64,000 nt of DNA from an uncultured Clostridia bacterium (GCA_934274515.1 CAKQTC010000012.1:4517-68516); one strand, 5' to 3'. Counted from the stretch's first letter, positions 17,901-25,323 are shown. Notes: generated from the letters alone by a model not told the origin. Numbers and translations: made by a program.

Positions 17901-20468
17901 CCGGCAATTCCGACAAGAGACGGTTATGTATTTAAAGGTTGGTACACCGATTCCGCTTGCAGTACGTTGTTTGACTTTAGCAAAAACGTAGAAGAAGATA
18001 TGACGGTATATGCAGGTTGGGTATCTTACAACGGCGCCGGGTATATTGTTTACAACGGCAGTAAGTCGGTAAGCGTTATTTCCAAATCTTCGGCAGGTTC
18101 GAATTATGACTACGCATTCGTACCTCTCGTCAGCGGAACGGTGACGATTTACAGTACGGGCAGTCTCGATACTTACGGTTACCTGTACAGTAGTACAAAA
18201 TCGCAACTCGCAACCGATGATGATGGCGGAGACGGAAGTAATTTCCAAATTACTTATTCAGTGACGGCAGGAACTCTCTATTATATCCGTCCTTGCGGAT
18301 ATGACGGTAGCGGCAGCACTACCGTTTATGTCAAAGGCAATATGCCCACGGCAGGCGGAAAAGGATCTAAAATTATTTCCGGTGCAAAAGATTATCTCAA
18401 CGCTATGGCTACCGATAGTTTCGGCAATCCGCTTATGGTGACAGCTGTCTTGAAGAGCGGCGAATCTGTAGGCGGAAAGTACGCGACGTATACTCTGACC
18501 GCGACGGACAAACTCGGCAACGTCGCTACCATAAATACGGCGGCTATCCCCGTCTATGACAGAGCGGAGATAGAAATGACTTACGATCCGTTCGGAACGA
18601 ATAGCATAAAATACAATTCCGCAGGAGAAGAGTTTAACGCAGTCGCCACCGACAGCTTCGGAAACGCTTGCGTAATAACGATAGAAAAAGCTGACGGCGG
18701 CGCGATTGTCGCAGGACAAACTCAAAATATCGTCATCGTCGCTACCGACCTTGCCGGGAATAGATATTTAAGCGATTCGATAGCCGATATCAAGGTCTAC
18801 GACATGCCGACGATTGCTTACGCGCACGATTACCTCTACGTTACGGCTGGCGACAATATCGACTTTATGTTTACGGCAAAAGATAGCTTCGGCGAGGAGA
18901 TATCTGCCGAAGCGACTAAGGTTAGCGAAACGGCAGATATCTTGACGGTAAAGGTGACGGCTACCGACGACGCGGCTAATAAAGCGGAAAGAGAATACGA
19001 ATTGATAAAAATAGCTTCGGGCGAATCATATCTTGCGCTTATGTTCAACGGCGAACAAATCGGCTATGCAAAGGTAACGAACGGAGCAAATTATGAATTA
19101 CCGCACGAGTTTACCGGCTATACCTTTATCGGTTGGTATTTAGATAGCGCCAAGCTTACGGGTAGCGACGGCGAAAGCCTGTCGACCTGGGATAAGCCCG
19201 ATGGCTATTACGTCCTTACCGCTTCGGCTACCATAATCAACTATAATATAACCTACGTCCTTAACGGTGGAGAAAACTCAAGCAACAATCCCGCGACGTT
19301 TACCGTCAACAATCTTGGTTTTGCGCTGGAAAATCCGTCTAAAGTAACCGAAAAAACCGTTCTTCCATTGGAATATATTGTCGACGGTACGTTCCGTCAA
19401 ACGGTAAGACAGATCGCGTATACCTTCCTCGGTTGGTACACCGACAGCGATTGGACAAATACGATATCAACCGTCTCTTCCGTCGGCAATATTACGGTCT
19501 ACGCCAAATGGAGCGAAACTACCTCTGCTACTATTACTACTACGATATCTGCCTATATGCGCGAAGGAAGCTATATCTATTTCGGCTCCTATCCGCAGAC
19601 GCTCGTAAGGGACAGCGCGCTCTCTTCTGCTTTGGGTTCATACAGTTCTAACACGTGGACAAGTTACGGTTATTATAAAAACGGAAGCATAAGCAATTAT
19701 ATGTACTACACCGACAAGGAATATAACGGTGAAAAGTACAGAGGAGTTTACTTTACCGAAAAGAGACCGTATTATACAACAGGTTCGAATATAGGTAGTA
19801 CGCCTAACAATTGGGCATACGATATAGTAAGCAGTAGTAACTATAAAACATACAATACGTCCACCGTATATTGGTTCAAATACGAACCTATTAAATGGAA
19901 GATAGTAAAAGAGCAAAGCGGATATGCGACGTTGGTAGCCGATCTCATTCTCGACAGTCAGAATTATTATATAAGCGATACGACAAGTCAAACGACGAGA
20001 ACCGACTATCAAGGCAACAGTGCAAGCGCATACAGTAACAACTATCAATACAGCACGATAAGAACGTGGCTAAACGTTACTTTCTACGAGACGGCGTTTA
20101 CCGATTTGCAGAAAGCGTTAATTCAAACCACAACTGTAGATAACAGCGTATCGAGTACAGGATATAGTAGTAACAACTATGCCTGCGGCAACACTAACGA
20201 CAAGATATTCTTACTGTCCTATCAAGAAGCAAATACATATTTCGGAAGTAATAGCGCAAGGCAAAAGAAGAGTACCGACTACGCAAAGAGTCAAGGACTG
20301 TGGACAAATACCGATAGTTACTTAGGCAACGGTTATTGGTGGCTTCGTTCGCCTAACTACTTTTATAGCTACCCCTCGCGCCGCGTCGACCGCGACGGGT
20401 CGTTCGACTCCATTGGCGTCAATTACACTATGGTCGGGGTTGTGCCCGCTTTGGTGATAAGGCTGTAA
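11997..20468 (+). CDS. Giant InlB-repeat lipoprotein with C-type-lectin-like variable C-terminus (DGR target)
   Basis: The 2823-residue protein begins with a lipoprotein signal (hydrophobic residues 8-23, Cys 24 in MVAC), so it is probably tethered outside the cell. About 17 InlB B-type (Listeria-Bacteroides) repeats follow to about residue 1360, each ending in motifs like GYxFxGWYxD...TLYAKW. Two similar sandwich domains with FVPLVSG and GYLY occur near 1375-1460 and 2015-2110, separated by Ig/cadherin-like repeats ending in VKVYG. Residues about 2525-2823 form a DUF6273-type C-type-lectin-like domain beginning YIYFGSYPQT and ending in GYWWLRSP...GVVPALVIRL. Residues 2779-2819 are the retroelement's variable region. 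The start follows GGGAGATG. It is probably a surface adhesin whose tip is diversified. Confidence 0.85.
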   Translation: MKKFGKIMVVIGLLSMVIVAMVACNGFKVGIRFMVDDEVYREFKTTGSEVIEMPESPTKEGYVFRGWFFDPGIWQQPFTVNSFLDQPISDIIYIHAYFITQEEADSIKTVTYNAMDGSAVDSVEVKIGNRLSEPTTPTKDGYIFIGWFTTADFAEKWNFTSGIVNSDITLYAKWVEDIPENRTYTVAFNANGGSSVDNYTEIAYNALIAKPLNPEKDGYALAGWYTDNTFAKEWNFELDKVTDNITLYARWEQADVTACSIIKSEGFNKIENDGEIELYIKVPNAQEKFSFLNKIEVSPFASWKVVNDLQGKDEVPSGTVEISVGDNVKYILVTSYDGTHKKFYKATVRRRPMYQVSVNPNNGEDIDVMTLEEDSLIDGDYLRKGYIIDKFIYIENEEEKEWNIAEDVVTKNISIDVVWRAANYSVTFDSDGGSKVENAEIDYDGEFSFGVPEKLGYDFVGWAYNDILITDGQGKGLAVWNIDKEKIELKAVWQATVYSVSYGNLKGATNTNAASYTIETSVTFADIAQEGYTFIEWQDEKGEKITEISEGNTGNRTITAVWNLIGYKATFKADGAVLSVVDFNVETEQVTEPTIPEKTGYTHAYEEYSFVARDITVNAVYTPIVYTITYANVSGNYDIDAPVNGNPTTYTIETPTITLQNASKSGYTFANWTVGNDAITQIPLGSYGNKTIKANWNAIEYKVAFVMENADGEYEGHYESEENPTTYTIEDAFTFIEPVCDILGYDFKGWYTTKNEEGVKVEKIGAKTTGNKTFYAQWHRIDYTINYVGVDGGYNDNPDTYNVESDTITLDNPTKNGYTFVGWFTDESKTVAATPIATGSVGNLTFFAKWDIITYTVTYILYDGTNDASNPSNYNIESNLALKNPTKEGYSFGGWFTNADFNEEIKSIAPGMSGSLTLYAKWYYVGTITFVTNGGSAIAPVTQEYGTAIKKPADPTRNYYTFDGWYEDSDFGKVYTFGAMPDKDFNVYAKWTPVEYTIRYVLGEGAQNSKNNVAKYNVETVFTFEAAEKEGYSFNGWFTDDKFTTAVVSEIVAGTHGDMTLYANFIINKYTITFNTDGGSAVTEITQDFHTVVDKPADPFKTGYDFVGWYSDVNLTKAYTFDRMPAKDFTLYAKWNLVNYKIEYNLSGGTNNSSNPSSYTVLSNTVTLGAPTKKGYTFAGWYKDGGYTESFVSIPSGSYGTVAVHAKWEIITYTVTYVGIDGLDNENPTTYTVEDAVTFVEIAKIGYTFDGLFKESAFINTVSGIPQGSVGNVTVYAKYTVNTYTVWIDGKEEMIYTVSFNLNGAGGDIASQVIEEGVSLTYPMVPTRSGYIFGGWYEKEDCSGMAYDFTQFVLKNTVLYAKWIATSNSTVNIGDTREVNIDGTKYFTYDFVPLVSGNVTLATTGSVDTFGYLYEEDVLVKTNDDGATDSNFVIVYNVTAGKKYTVKFRGYGKGNTGSATFHISGYNTVSEGGTAIYGGSTAELTFDAPFTLTVPAERDGYVFRGFVDENGTFYTDDKGKSIKNWDKGEDSAMFSYWEVDGFKINFVTNGGTAVETVTLPKGARVNINNYVTTRSNYSFLGWFLSASDSDSYNASVMPDRDITLYAKWTAYALNAIKYDETLKAIPAEGDLTADYFGATCFDNGGNQVEVTASASTRTVGATATVRLTATNEGKTKTATVSGVKVYGEPTLAFDNTVNYVNLKDGFQASWFTASGTDTFDAATEIRVRVDGEYKAGDIVTVIIESVDIAGNIKSGTVENVKLYGLPVITHNEEKNEISVNDTIDASLFNATATDSFGESLTVTVTKKSGTISAGNTITLTFTATDGKGNVMTFDKDVKVYGAPTISDAEKTEFKVEDEITVDTLGLTANDTFNGQLDITLTVKSGTQTAGVTMVFTATVTDISGNVTNKDIWVRIYGTPTITYDRNALKTTEDPTFSSKEATVSFNLNGASGTAPASQTVTDTVGLEYPAIPTRDGYVFKGWYTDSACSTLFDFSKNVEEDMTVYAGWVSYNGAGYIVYNGSKSVSVISKSSAGSNYDYAFVPLVSGTVTIYSTGSLDTYGYLYSSTKSQLATDDDGGDGSNFQITYSVTAGTLYYIRPCGYDGSGSTTVYVKGNMPTAGGKGSKIISGAKDYLNAMATDSFGNPLMVTAVLKSGESVGGKYATYTLTATDKLGNVATINTAAIPVYDRAEIEMTYDPFGTNSIKYNSAGEEFNAVATDSFGNACVITIEKADGGAIVAGQTQNIVIVATDLAGNRYLSDSIADIKVYDMPTIAYAHDYLYVTAGDNIDFMFTAKDSFGEEISAEATKVSETADILTVKVTATDDAANKAEREYELIKIASGESYLALMFNGEQIGYAKVTNGANYELPHEFTGYTFIGWYLDSAKLTGSDGESLSTWDKPDGYYVLTASATIINYNITYVLNGGENSSNNPATFTVNNLGFALENPSKVTEKTVLPLEYIVDGTFRQTVRQIAYTFLGWYTDSDWTNTISTVSSVGNITVYAKWSETTSATITTTISAYMREGSYIYFGSYPQTLVRDSALSSALGSYSSNTWTSYGYYKNGSISNYMYYTDKEYNGEKYRGVYFTEKRPYYTTGSNIGSTPNNWAYDIVSSSNYKTYNTSTVYWFKYEPIKWKIVKEQSGYATLVADLILDSQNYYISDTTSQTTRTDYQGNSASAYSNNYQYSTIRTWLNVTFYETAFTDLQKALIQTTTVDNSVSSTGYSSNNYACGNTNDKIFLLSYQEANTYFGSNSARQKKSTDYAKSQGLWTNTDSYLGNGYWWLRSPNYFYSYPSRRVDRDGSFDSIGVNYTMVGVVPALVIRL
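20331..20453 (+). repeat. Variable repeat (VR) of the diversity-generating retroelement
   Basis: This 123-bp stretch at the 3' end of the lipoprotein gene matches the template repeat at 21027-21152. By hand count about 23 differences fall at template adenines and only two at other bases (G to T in codon TCG, T to G in codon ATG), plus one missing codon. Invariant ends are GGTTATTGGTGGCTTCGTTC at the left and the GC-rich GGGGTTGTGCCC at the right, the latter taking the place of the initiation-of-mutagenic-homing sequence. Confidence 0.92.
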
Positions 20469-20478
20469 AACAGCCTTA
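20458..20478 (+). other. Hairpin four bases after the VR
   Basis: TAAGGCTGT (20458-20466) pairs perfectly with ACAGCCTTA (20470-20478) around a 3-base loop and spans the stop codon. In the Bordetella phage retroelement a short hairpin/cruciform at this place is needed for target recognition. The template copy lacks such a hairpin. Confidence 0.65.
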
Positions 20479-20510
20479 AATCACCGTTAATCACGGCGAA
20501 GCAAAATCAT

Positions 20511-20554
20511 CGGCAAGGGGAAGAAACGGCGTTTTGCGCCCTTCCCCGAAGCCG
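20511..20554 (+). other. Longer hairpin between target gene and avd
   Basis: GGGGAAG (20517-20523) pairs with CTTCCCC (20541-20547), with outer CGGC/GCCG pairs. No T run follows, so it may stabilise or process the target mRNA rather than terminate it. Confidence 0.45.
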
Positions 20555-20602
20555 TAAAGGGCGATTGAAACCGCGTAAGCGGTCGAAAAATTTTTTGATA
20601 AA

Positions 20603-20980
20603 ATGCAAAAGAAAAACGACCTATTTGTAATAACAAAAACAAAAGATATAGCTAAGTATATAATAACGGTGACGGAAAAAAGCCCGAAAAAGTTTCGTTA
20701 TACGCTAACGACGAAATTGCAGAATTTTGCATTGGACGCGCTGGAATATTTGTATTTAGCCAACACCGAGAGTTTGGGGGAGAAGAGAGAGAATTTACAA
20801 AAGGAGGCGAGAACAAAATTATCTTTATTAGACTACTTTGCCGGACTTGCCGCCGAACAGGAATGTATACTTTTTAAGCAATATGAGTTTATTTCGAAAG
20901 AAGTCGCTTCGGCAATAATGTATCTCGACAAGTGGAGAGCAAGCGACAAAAAAAGGGTATCTACGACGGTATCGTCGTAA
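20603..20980 (+). CDS. avd: Avd-like accessory protein of the retroelement
   Basis: The 125-residue product is almost entirely helical and fits the four-helix-bundle Avd family; the ending AIMYLDKWRASDKKR is typical. Avd forms a positively charged pentameric barrel that binds the reverse transcriptase and the template RNA and is required for mutagenic cDNA synthesis. It lies between target gene and template repeat, a common order. The ATG has no good ribosome binding site, so translation may be low or coupled. Family call rests on size, helicity and context. Confidence 0.8.
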   Translation: MQKKNDLFVITKTKDIAKYIITVTEKSPKKFRYTLTTKLQNFALDALEYLYLANTESLGEKRENLQKEARTKLSLLDYFAGLAAEQECILFKQYEFISKEVASAIMYLDKWRASDKKRVSTTVSS

Positions 20981-21026
20981 TGATATAAGTGAAGCGTTAT
21001 TAACAAAATGCGTTTTCGCTATTTGC

Positions 21027-21152
21027 GGTTATTGGTGGCTTCGTTCGCCTAACAACAATAATAGCAACAACGCGCGCAACGTCAACAACGACGGGTCGTT
21101 AGACAACAACAATAACGTCAATAACACTAATAACGGGGTTGTGCCCGATTTG
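21027..21152 (+). repeat. Template repeat (TR)
   Basis: The 126-bp template reads, in the frame of the target, as WWLRSP followed by 17 AAY (Asn) codons among fixed codons. I count about 40 adenines in the variable part, each a potential substitution site. Because the Asn codons end in C or T, adenine mutagenesis cannot create stop codons there. It lies in no plausible gene of its own and has no downstream hairpin, so the information flow is from here to the VR. Confidence 0.92.
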
Positions 21153-21357
21153 TTTCTCACTCGTATTGCTATGGCAAGCGAGGAAGAACGGTAAAGAGGC
21201 TGAGGTAAGTACCTCATGCACAGTACTCGAAACAAAGGAACGCTTCACTTTCCCGTAGTGCAATCTGCGGGAAAATCAACCGGCGGACGGCGCGACTTAG
21301 GAAATAATTTGCGCCCGTGAGTAAAATCCCGTCGGTTTTTTTAATGGAAAATGTAGA
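21153..21357 (+). ncRNA. Spacer RNA between template repeat and reverse transcriptase
   Basis: No gene fits these about 200 bases. In the studied Bordetella element the RNA downstream of the template repeat is structured, binds the RT-Avd complex and primes cDNA synthesis; this stretch is in the same place. Complementary blocks such as ACCGGCGG (21280s) and CCCGTCGGTT (21330s) support folding. Confidence 0.55.
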
Positions 21358-22449
21358 ATGATTAAAATGCAAGAAAGTACTTTTGACGAAATAATATCCT
21401 TTGAGAATTTATATAAAGCGCACCGCAGGGCGAGATTAGGCAAGCGGCATAAAAAAGAGGTTATTGAATTTGAGATGAATCTTTCGGAAAATTTATGGCA
21501 GCTTCATTATGACCTCAAATACGGAAGATATCAAATAGGCGGCTATCACAAATTTATGATATACGACCCGAAAGAAAGGGAAATACAAGCGATATCGTAC
21601 CGTGACCGAGTAGTCCAGCATACGCTTTGCGACAATTTTCTTATACCTCTTATGGAAAGGAAGCTGATTTACGACAACGGAGCGTGCCGCAAAGAAAAGG
21701 GCACGCATTTTGTTATCGGAAGATTGAGAAAATTTATGACCGAACATTATAAAAAATACGTTACGTCGGGATATTTTGTCAAAATGGACGTTAAAAAATA
21801 TTTTGACAGCATAGATCACAATAAACTTAAAAACTTACTAAATAAAGAAATAGCCGAAGAAAAAATCAAGAAACTCGTATTTTCCGTAATAGACAGTTAT
21901 TGTTTTATCGAAAATAAGGGACTGCCAATGGGCAATCAGTCTAGTCAATGTTTTGCGCTTTATTATTTGGATGAGGTTGATAGATTTATTAAAGAAAAGC
22001 TAAAAATCAAATATTATATTCGTTATATGGATGATATGATTGCGATAACTCCCGACAAAACAAGCGCAAACTTATGCTTGGAAGCGGTTTCCGAAAAGTT
22101 AATAGAAAAGAATTTGCAAATGAATGTGAAATCGCAAGTGGTTGCTATAAAAAACGGCATTAATTTTTTAGGATGGCATTTTCGATTCGGAGAAAACGGA
22201 AAAATATTGCAAACCATACGGAAGCAATCTTTATTAAGAATGAAAACAAAACTAAAAGAAACGATTTTGCTTTTAAAAAAACATAAAATTTCGAAGAAGA
22301 GATTAATACAATCGCAAAACAGTCTTAAAGGACATCTCGAAAAAGGCAACGCTTACAAAATCTTAAACAATTTGATTAAGGATTTTATAATTAATAAAAG
22401 TGTCCATAAAAATTATATCAGTCTCTATAAAAAAGCCCAGACTCCGTAA
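21358..22449 (+). CDS. Diversity-generating retroelement reverse transcriptase
   Basis: The 363-residue enzyme has the retroviral-type RT blocks: VKMDVKKYFDSIDH with the first catalytic Asp, GLPMGNQSSQ (about 188-197) in which the final GxxxSQ is the mark of this RT group as opposed to group II introns, RYMDDM (about 222-227) with the catalytic Asp pair, and INFLGWHF. There is no maturase, endonuclease or RNase H part and the length is usual for the family. It copies the template RNA with frequent errors at adenines; the cDNA replaces the VR. The gene ends in a bidirectional terminator. Confident. Confidence 0.95.
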   Translation: MIKMQESTFDEIISFENLYKAHRRARLGKRHKKEVIEFEMNLSENLWQLHYDLKYGRYQIGGYHKFMIYDPKEREIQAISYRDRVVQHTLCDNFLIPLMERKLIYDNGACRKEKGTHFVIGRLRKFMTEHYKKYVTSGYFVKMDVKKYFDSIDHNKLKNLLNKEIAEEKIKKLVFSVIDSYCFIENKGLPMGNQSSQCFALYYLDEVDRFIKEKLKIKYYIRYMDDMIAITPDKTSANLCLEAVSEKLIEKNLQMNVKSQVVAIKNGINFLGWHFRFGENGKILQTIRKQSLLRMKTKLKETILLLKKHKISKKRLIQSQNSLKGHLEKGNAYKILNNLIKDFIINKSVHKNYISLYKKAQTP

Positions 22450-22464
22450 GGAATCCGGGCTTTA
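22431..22464. terminator. Bidirectional terminator between convergent genes
   Basis: AAAGCCC at 22432-22438 pairs with GGGCTTT at 22457-22463, with further pairing CTCC/GGA inside and T/A runs outside. It serves the reverse transcriptase on one strand and the leftward operon on the other. Confidence 0.7.
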
Positions 22465-22469
22465 TCTTA

Positions 22470-22793
22470 TTAAGCTAAAACATTTCTATCGGGTATGTAA
22501 ATATGATCGCCAATAGATATTGCTTTATACTTAATGCCGTCTTGTTCATAGGTTGTATAAGTAGGCTTGCCTTTTATCTCGTTCCGAAGGAAAAAGACGT
22601 TTGCGTCATATTCGACTTTACCGACATTTCCTTCAAGGAATTTTTCGTCGTTTCCTACCTCGATAATTTTGAAGCCTTTCTCTATTAGCGCTGCCGAAAA
22701 TTGCCATAGCTTTTGAAATTTACCGTTTGAGTCGGCAAGCATCGTAGCGTCGAGTTCGGGGTGATAAGCTGTAATTCTAAAATAGTTTGACAT
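22470..22793 (-). CDS. Hypothetical accessory-region protein, 107 aa
   Basis: A soluble-looking protein with an N-terminal stretch YFRITAYHPELDATMLADSNG and a C-terminus DHIYIPDRN. AAAGGAG lies 8 bases before the ATG. It is the last gene of the leftward operon that begins with the leader at 27.07-27.33 kb. Such small proteins are common beside PcfJ-like genes; no function is recognised. Confidence 0.55.
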   Translation of the reverse strand: MSNYFRITAYHPELDATMLADSNGKFQKLWQFSAALIEKGFKIIEVGNDEKFLEGNVGKVEYDANVFFLRNEIKGKPTYTTYEQDGIKYKAISIGDHIYIPDRNVLA

Positions 22794-22811
22794 AATAATT
22801 TCTCCTTTGCG

Positions 22812-24128
22812 TTAAGCCGCTATTTTTTTAATTGTTTTGTTTGCGTAAGGTAGCCATACTTTGTTTATAAAATTGGCTGTTTGCTCGTCCGGCATACAGT
22901 TATATAAGCCATGTGTTTGCAGTATTTTATGTTCTGCCGGTGAATATTCAACGGTTATATACGGCTTTTCTATTTGGTCTTTGATACGAATAAAGAATAT
23001 TAAACTATCTTCCCTAATAAATTTTTGGTCGTAACCCATTTTCCCGACGCAATGATGCAATTCTTCGCCTTCCCGGAAAAGCTCTTGCGGAGATTTTGCT
23101 ATGATACATACAAAGTTGTAATTGCCGTCATATTGCAAGGCTTTATATTTATCGGCGACCTCTGCGAACATTGAATATAATTCCTTTTGTTTTAATACAT
23201 CTAACTTAGCCTTAGCTGTTTTTTGTTCGTCAATGCGAATATCGTGCCACCTCTTAAAATCGTGAGGGAAGAGATTTTTATTCTCATTCATATTTAATTT
23301 TAGATAGTTGCAAGCGACAACATAATCGTGATAAGAGGACAAAGATATATGGTTTGCTTTAAGAAATTTTACAAGTTTATACCTATCTATCTTAGGAACT
23401 TCTCGCAGAACTAATTTATATGTAAAATCGTGTGCATATTCGAGCAATAGTTCTTTATTCGCTTGAAGGGTTTTCAACGGTTTACCCGTCTTGTACGATT
23501 TTATGATTATATCAACGTAGTAATAATTCTTCATTAGTTCCTGTTTATGTTGCAATAACCATTTAGGAAAATTCTTGTCTTTTTGAATTTGTTTCAGTAT
23601 TGTTTTGCTCATTGCAATTTGATTTAGACCTGCTTTGACAAGATATTCGATAAAAGGATATTGTTCGTACAGGCGAAGATATTGAATAACGTCTGTCTTT
23701 GTTTGTAGTTCAACGGCGCTGTAACGATATGCAGGCAGTTTTTGAAGATAGTCGAAATTTACGACTGGAGCGTACATATCGAACATTCTGTCATATTGCC
23801 AGCCCCATTCTTTGTCCTCGTACCATTTAGGGTATTTTGATAATCCTTCCTCATACCATCCGACACGATAACCGGCGAGTCTGGTATATAGCATATCTTT
23901 AATAAAGCATCTATCGCTATGTATCCCATGTATTGCACACTGTTTGTAATACCACTTTTTGCTTCGATTTCTTACGGCAACCGTAACCTTAACAAGCTCG
24001 CCGTTGTTTTTGGTTAGGTAAGAGTAGTATCTTGTTGATTTATCTTGGTCGGGATTATCTTTTAAGTTTGTCTCTTTTATTCTTTTTATTATGTACTTAG
24101 GTACAGGTTTTATTTTTGATATTTGCAT
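22812..24128 (-). CDS. PcfJ-like protein
   Basis: The 438-residue protein resembles PcfJ of conjugative elements, best seen in the C-terminal part with AKSPQELFREGEELHHCVG at about 365-385 and the following YITVEYSP strand. I start it at MQISKIK because GAGGTG stands 5 bases before that ATG; the longer reading frame begins inside the upstream gene. It overlaps that gene by 19 bases. The biochemical role of PcfJ is not known to me; it travels with conjugation loci. The family call is moderate to good. Confidence 0.7.
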   Translation of the reverse strand: MQISKIKPVPKYIIKRIKETNLKDNPDQDKSTRYYSYLTKNNGELVKVTVAVRNRSKKWYYKQCAIHGIHSDRCFIKDMLYTRLAGYRVGWYEEGLSKYPKWYEDKEWGWQYDRMFDMYAPVVNFDYLQKLPAYRYSAVELQTKTDVIQYLRLYEQYPFIEYLVKAGLNQIAMSKTILKQIQKDKNFPKWLLQHKQELMKNYYYVDIIIKSYKTGKPLKTLQANKELLLEYAHDFTYKLVLREVPKIDRYKLVKFLKANHISLSSYHDYVVACNYLKLNMNENKNLFPHDFKRWHDIRIDEQKTAKAKLDVLKQKELYSMFAEVADKYKALQYDGNYNFVCIIAKSPQELFREGEELHHCVGKMGYDQKFIREDSLIFFIRIKDQIEKPYITVEYSPAEHKILQTHGLYNCMPDEQTANFINKVWLPYANKTIKKIAA

Positions 24129-25063
24129 TGTTTCACCTCGATGTCCTTGCCAAAAAGGGCAAGTAATTTGTTTAGAATGATTAGATCGGGACAATTATTT
24201 ATTTCTCCCTCGTCGTCCATAATCGGCTCGTTTATATCGCCGTAGAACTGCTGCATTTCTTCTTCGGTCAATTCTTCGATTTCTTCTTCGGACGGAAGGA
24301 TTTCTACTTCTTCGGAATTTTCGGCAACTGCGATTTTGAAGCCTTTATCTAATAGCTTCTTGAAGTAATTGTCGGTAGCGTGATAGGGAATACCGCACAT
24401 AGGAACACGTTTTTCCAAGCCGCAATCTCTACTTGTAAGAGTCAATTCAAGTTCTCGTGAAGCAGTTACCGCCGAGTCGGCAAAAACCTCATAAAAATCG
24501 CCGATACGCAGGAATAAAATGCAGTCGGGATATTTGCGTTGTAAATCAAGATATTGTTGATACATAGGCGACGGCTTTTTAGGCTCGGCAATAGGCGTAA
24601 ATTCCGTTTTAACGGACTCAACGGGTGTAGTTACTTCTTCTTCCGTTAAGCTGTCGAAAAGGGATAATTGACCCGTATCCGATTTTTTGGGTTTAGGTGT
24701 TGTAACAACGGGCGGAGTAGTGGAAGTAGGTATCTTCTTCGGAGCAGGCTTATATTCCGTACCGTCAAGATTAAATAATTTACCTTCGATACTATCTTCT
24801 TCAAAATAGTGCATAGCCCATCCGAATACGACTTCATCTTCTACGCAAGCACAATTAGCGCCCTTTTCGGCTAACTTTCTTGCTTCATCGCTTGCATATT
24901 TCATAAAGCCGGAAAGTGTTTTCTTTGACAACAACTGCTTTCCGTTTTTTTCTATCTGAACGCCGTTATTTATTTTTTCGGCGAGATACTCCGTAGCGTT
25001 TTCTTCCAGATACGCTTTGAGTATTTCCTGCTCTTTTGTTTCTGTTGCTAAGTTTATTTGCAT
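24110..25063 (-). CDS. PcfK-like protein fused to a MutS domain I-like region
   Basis: Residues 1 to about 105 match the PcfK-type N-terminus (helical, ending in FGWAMHYFEEDSIEGKLFNL). After a Pro/Thr linker, residues about 170-250 read as the mismatch-recognition domain of MutS: KYPDCILFLRIGDFYEVFAD, then SRELELTLTSRD and PMCGIPYHATDNYFKKLLDKG. An acidic segment (about 255-285) follows. The rest of MutS, including the ATPase, is absent. The MutS-I part may recognise mispaired or damaged DNA in transferred strands, which is inference. AAGGAG precedes the start. Confidence 0.75.
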   Translation of the reverse strand: MQINLATETKEQEILKAYLEENATEYLAEKINNGVQIEKNGKQLLSKKTLSGFMKYASDEARKLAEKGANCACVEDEVVFGWAMHYFEEDSIEGKLFNLDGTEYKPAPKKIPTSTTPPVVTTPKPKKSDTGQLSLFDSLTEEEVTTPVESVKTEFTPIAEPKKPSPMYQQYLDLQRKYPDCILFLRIGDFYEVFADSAVTASRELELTLTSRDCGLEKRVPMCGIPYHATDNYFKKLLDKGFKIAVAENSEEVEILPSEEEIEELTEEEMQQFYGDINEPIMDDEGEINNCPDLIILNKLLALFGKDIEVKQCKYQK

Positions 25064-25065
25064 TT

Positions 25066-25323
25066 TTAATTCTCCTTAATTGAAGAAAGGTCATCCGAGA
25101 ACGGACAACCTTTCCATAGTTTTGTATATTCTTTAAGCGTTCTGACTTCTTTAACTTCCCATTCCGGTTTACGGAGTTTAGACGGCGGCTCTCTTTCATA
25201 CCACCGAATATGCCATATAGCGGAACCGAGTCTGTTTGTTACGAGATATACCTTAAATTTTGATTTGCCGTATTCTCGGTAACAAACTTTATACCCGTAT
25301 TTATTATTTGTTTCCATAGGCAT
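25066..25323 (-). CDS. Small hypothetical protein, 85 aa
   Basis: A basic protein with KYGYKVCYREYGKSKFKVYL at the N-terminus and an aromatic-rich middle. Either the ATG at 25323 or the one at 25317 (METNN) may be used; the spacing from AAAGGA favours the second. It overlaps the upstream gene by 14-20 bases. Function unknown; part of the leftward operon. Confidence 0.5.
   Translation of the reverse strand: MPMETNNKYGYKVCYREYGKSKFKVYLVTNRLGSAIWHIRWYEREPPSKLRKPEWEVKEVRTLKEYTKLWKGCPFSDDLSSIKEN

Larger units (their letters stand above)
20331..22449 (+). other. Complete diversity-generating retroelement cassette
   Basis: In order: variable repeat in the target gene, target hairpin, Avd-like gene, template repeat, about 200-base spacer, reverse transcriptase. 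All parts are on one strand and all look intact. Confidence 0.92.

Noticed and set aside
21029..21235. Minus-strand frame across the template repeat
   Set aside because: It reads as Leu-rich because the repeat is rich in AAC; no start signal, and the repeat is fully explained as a template.
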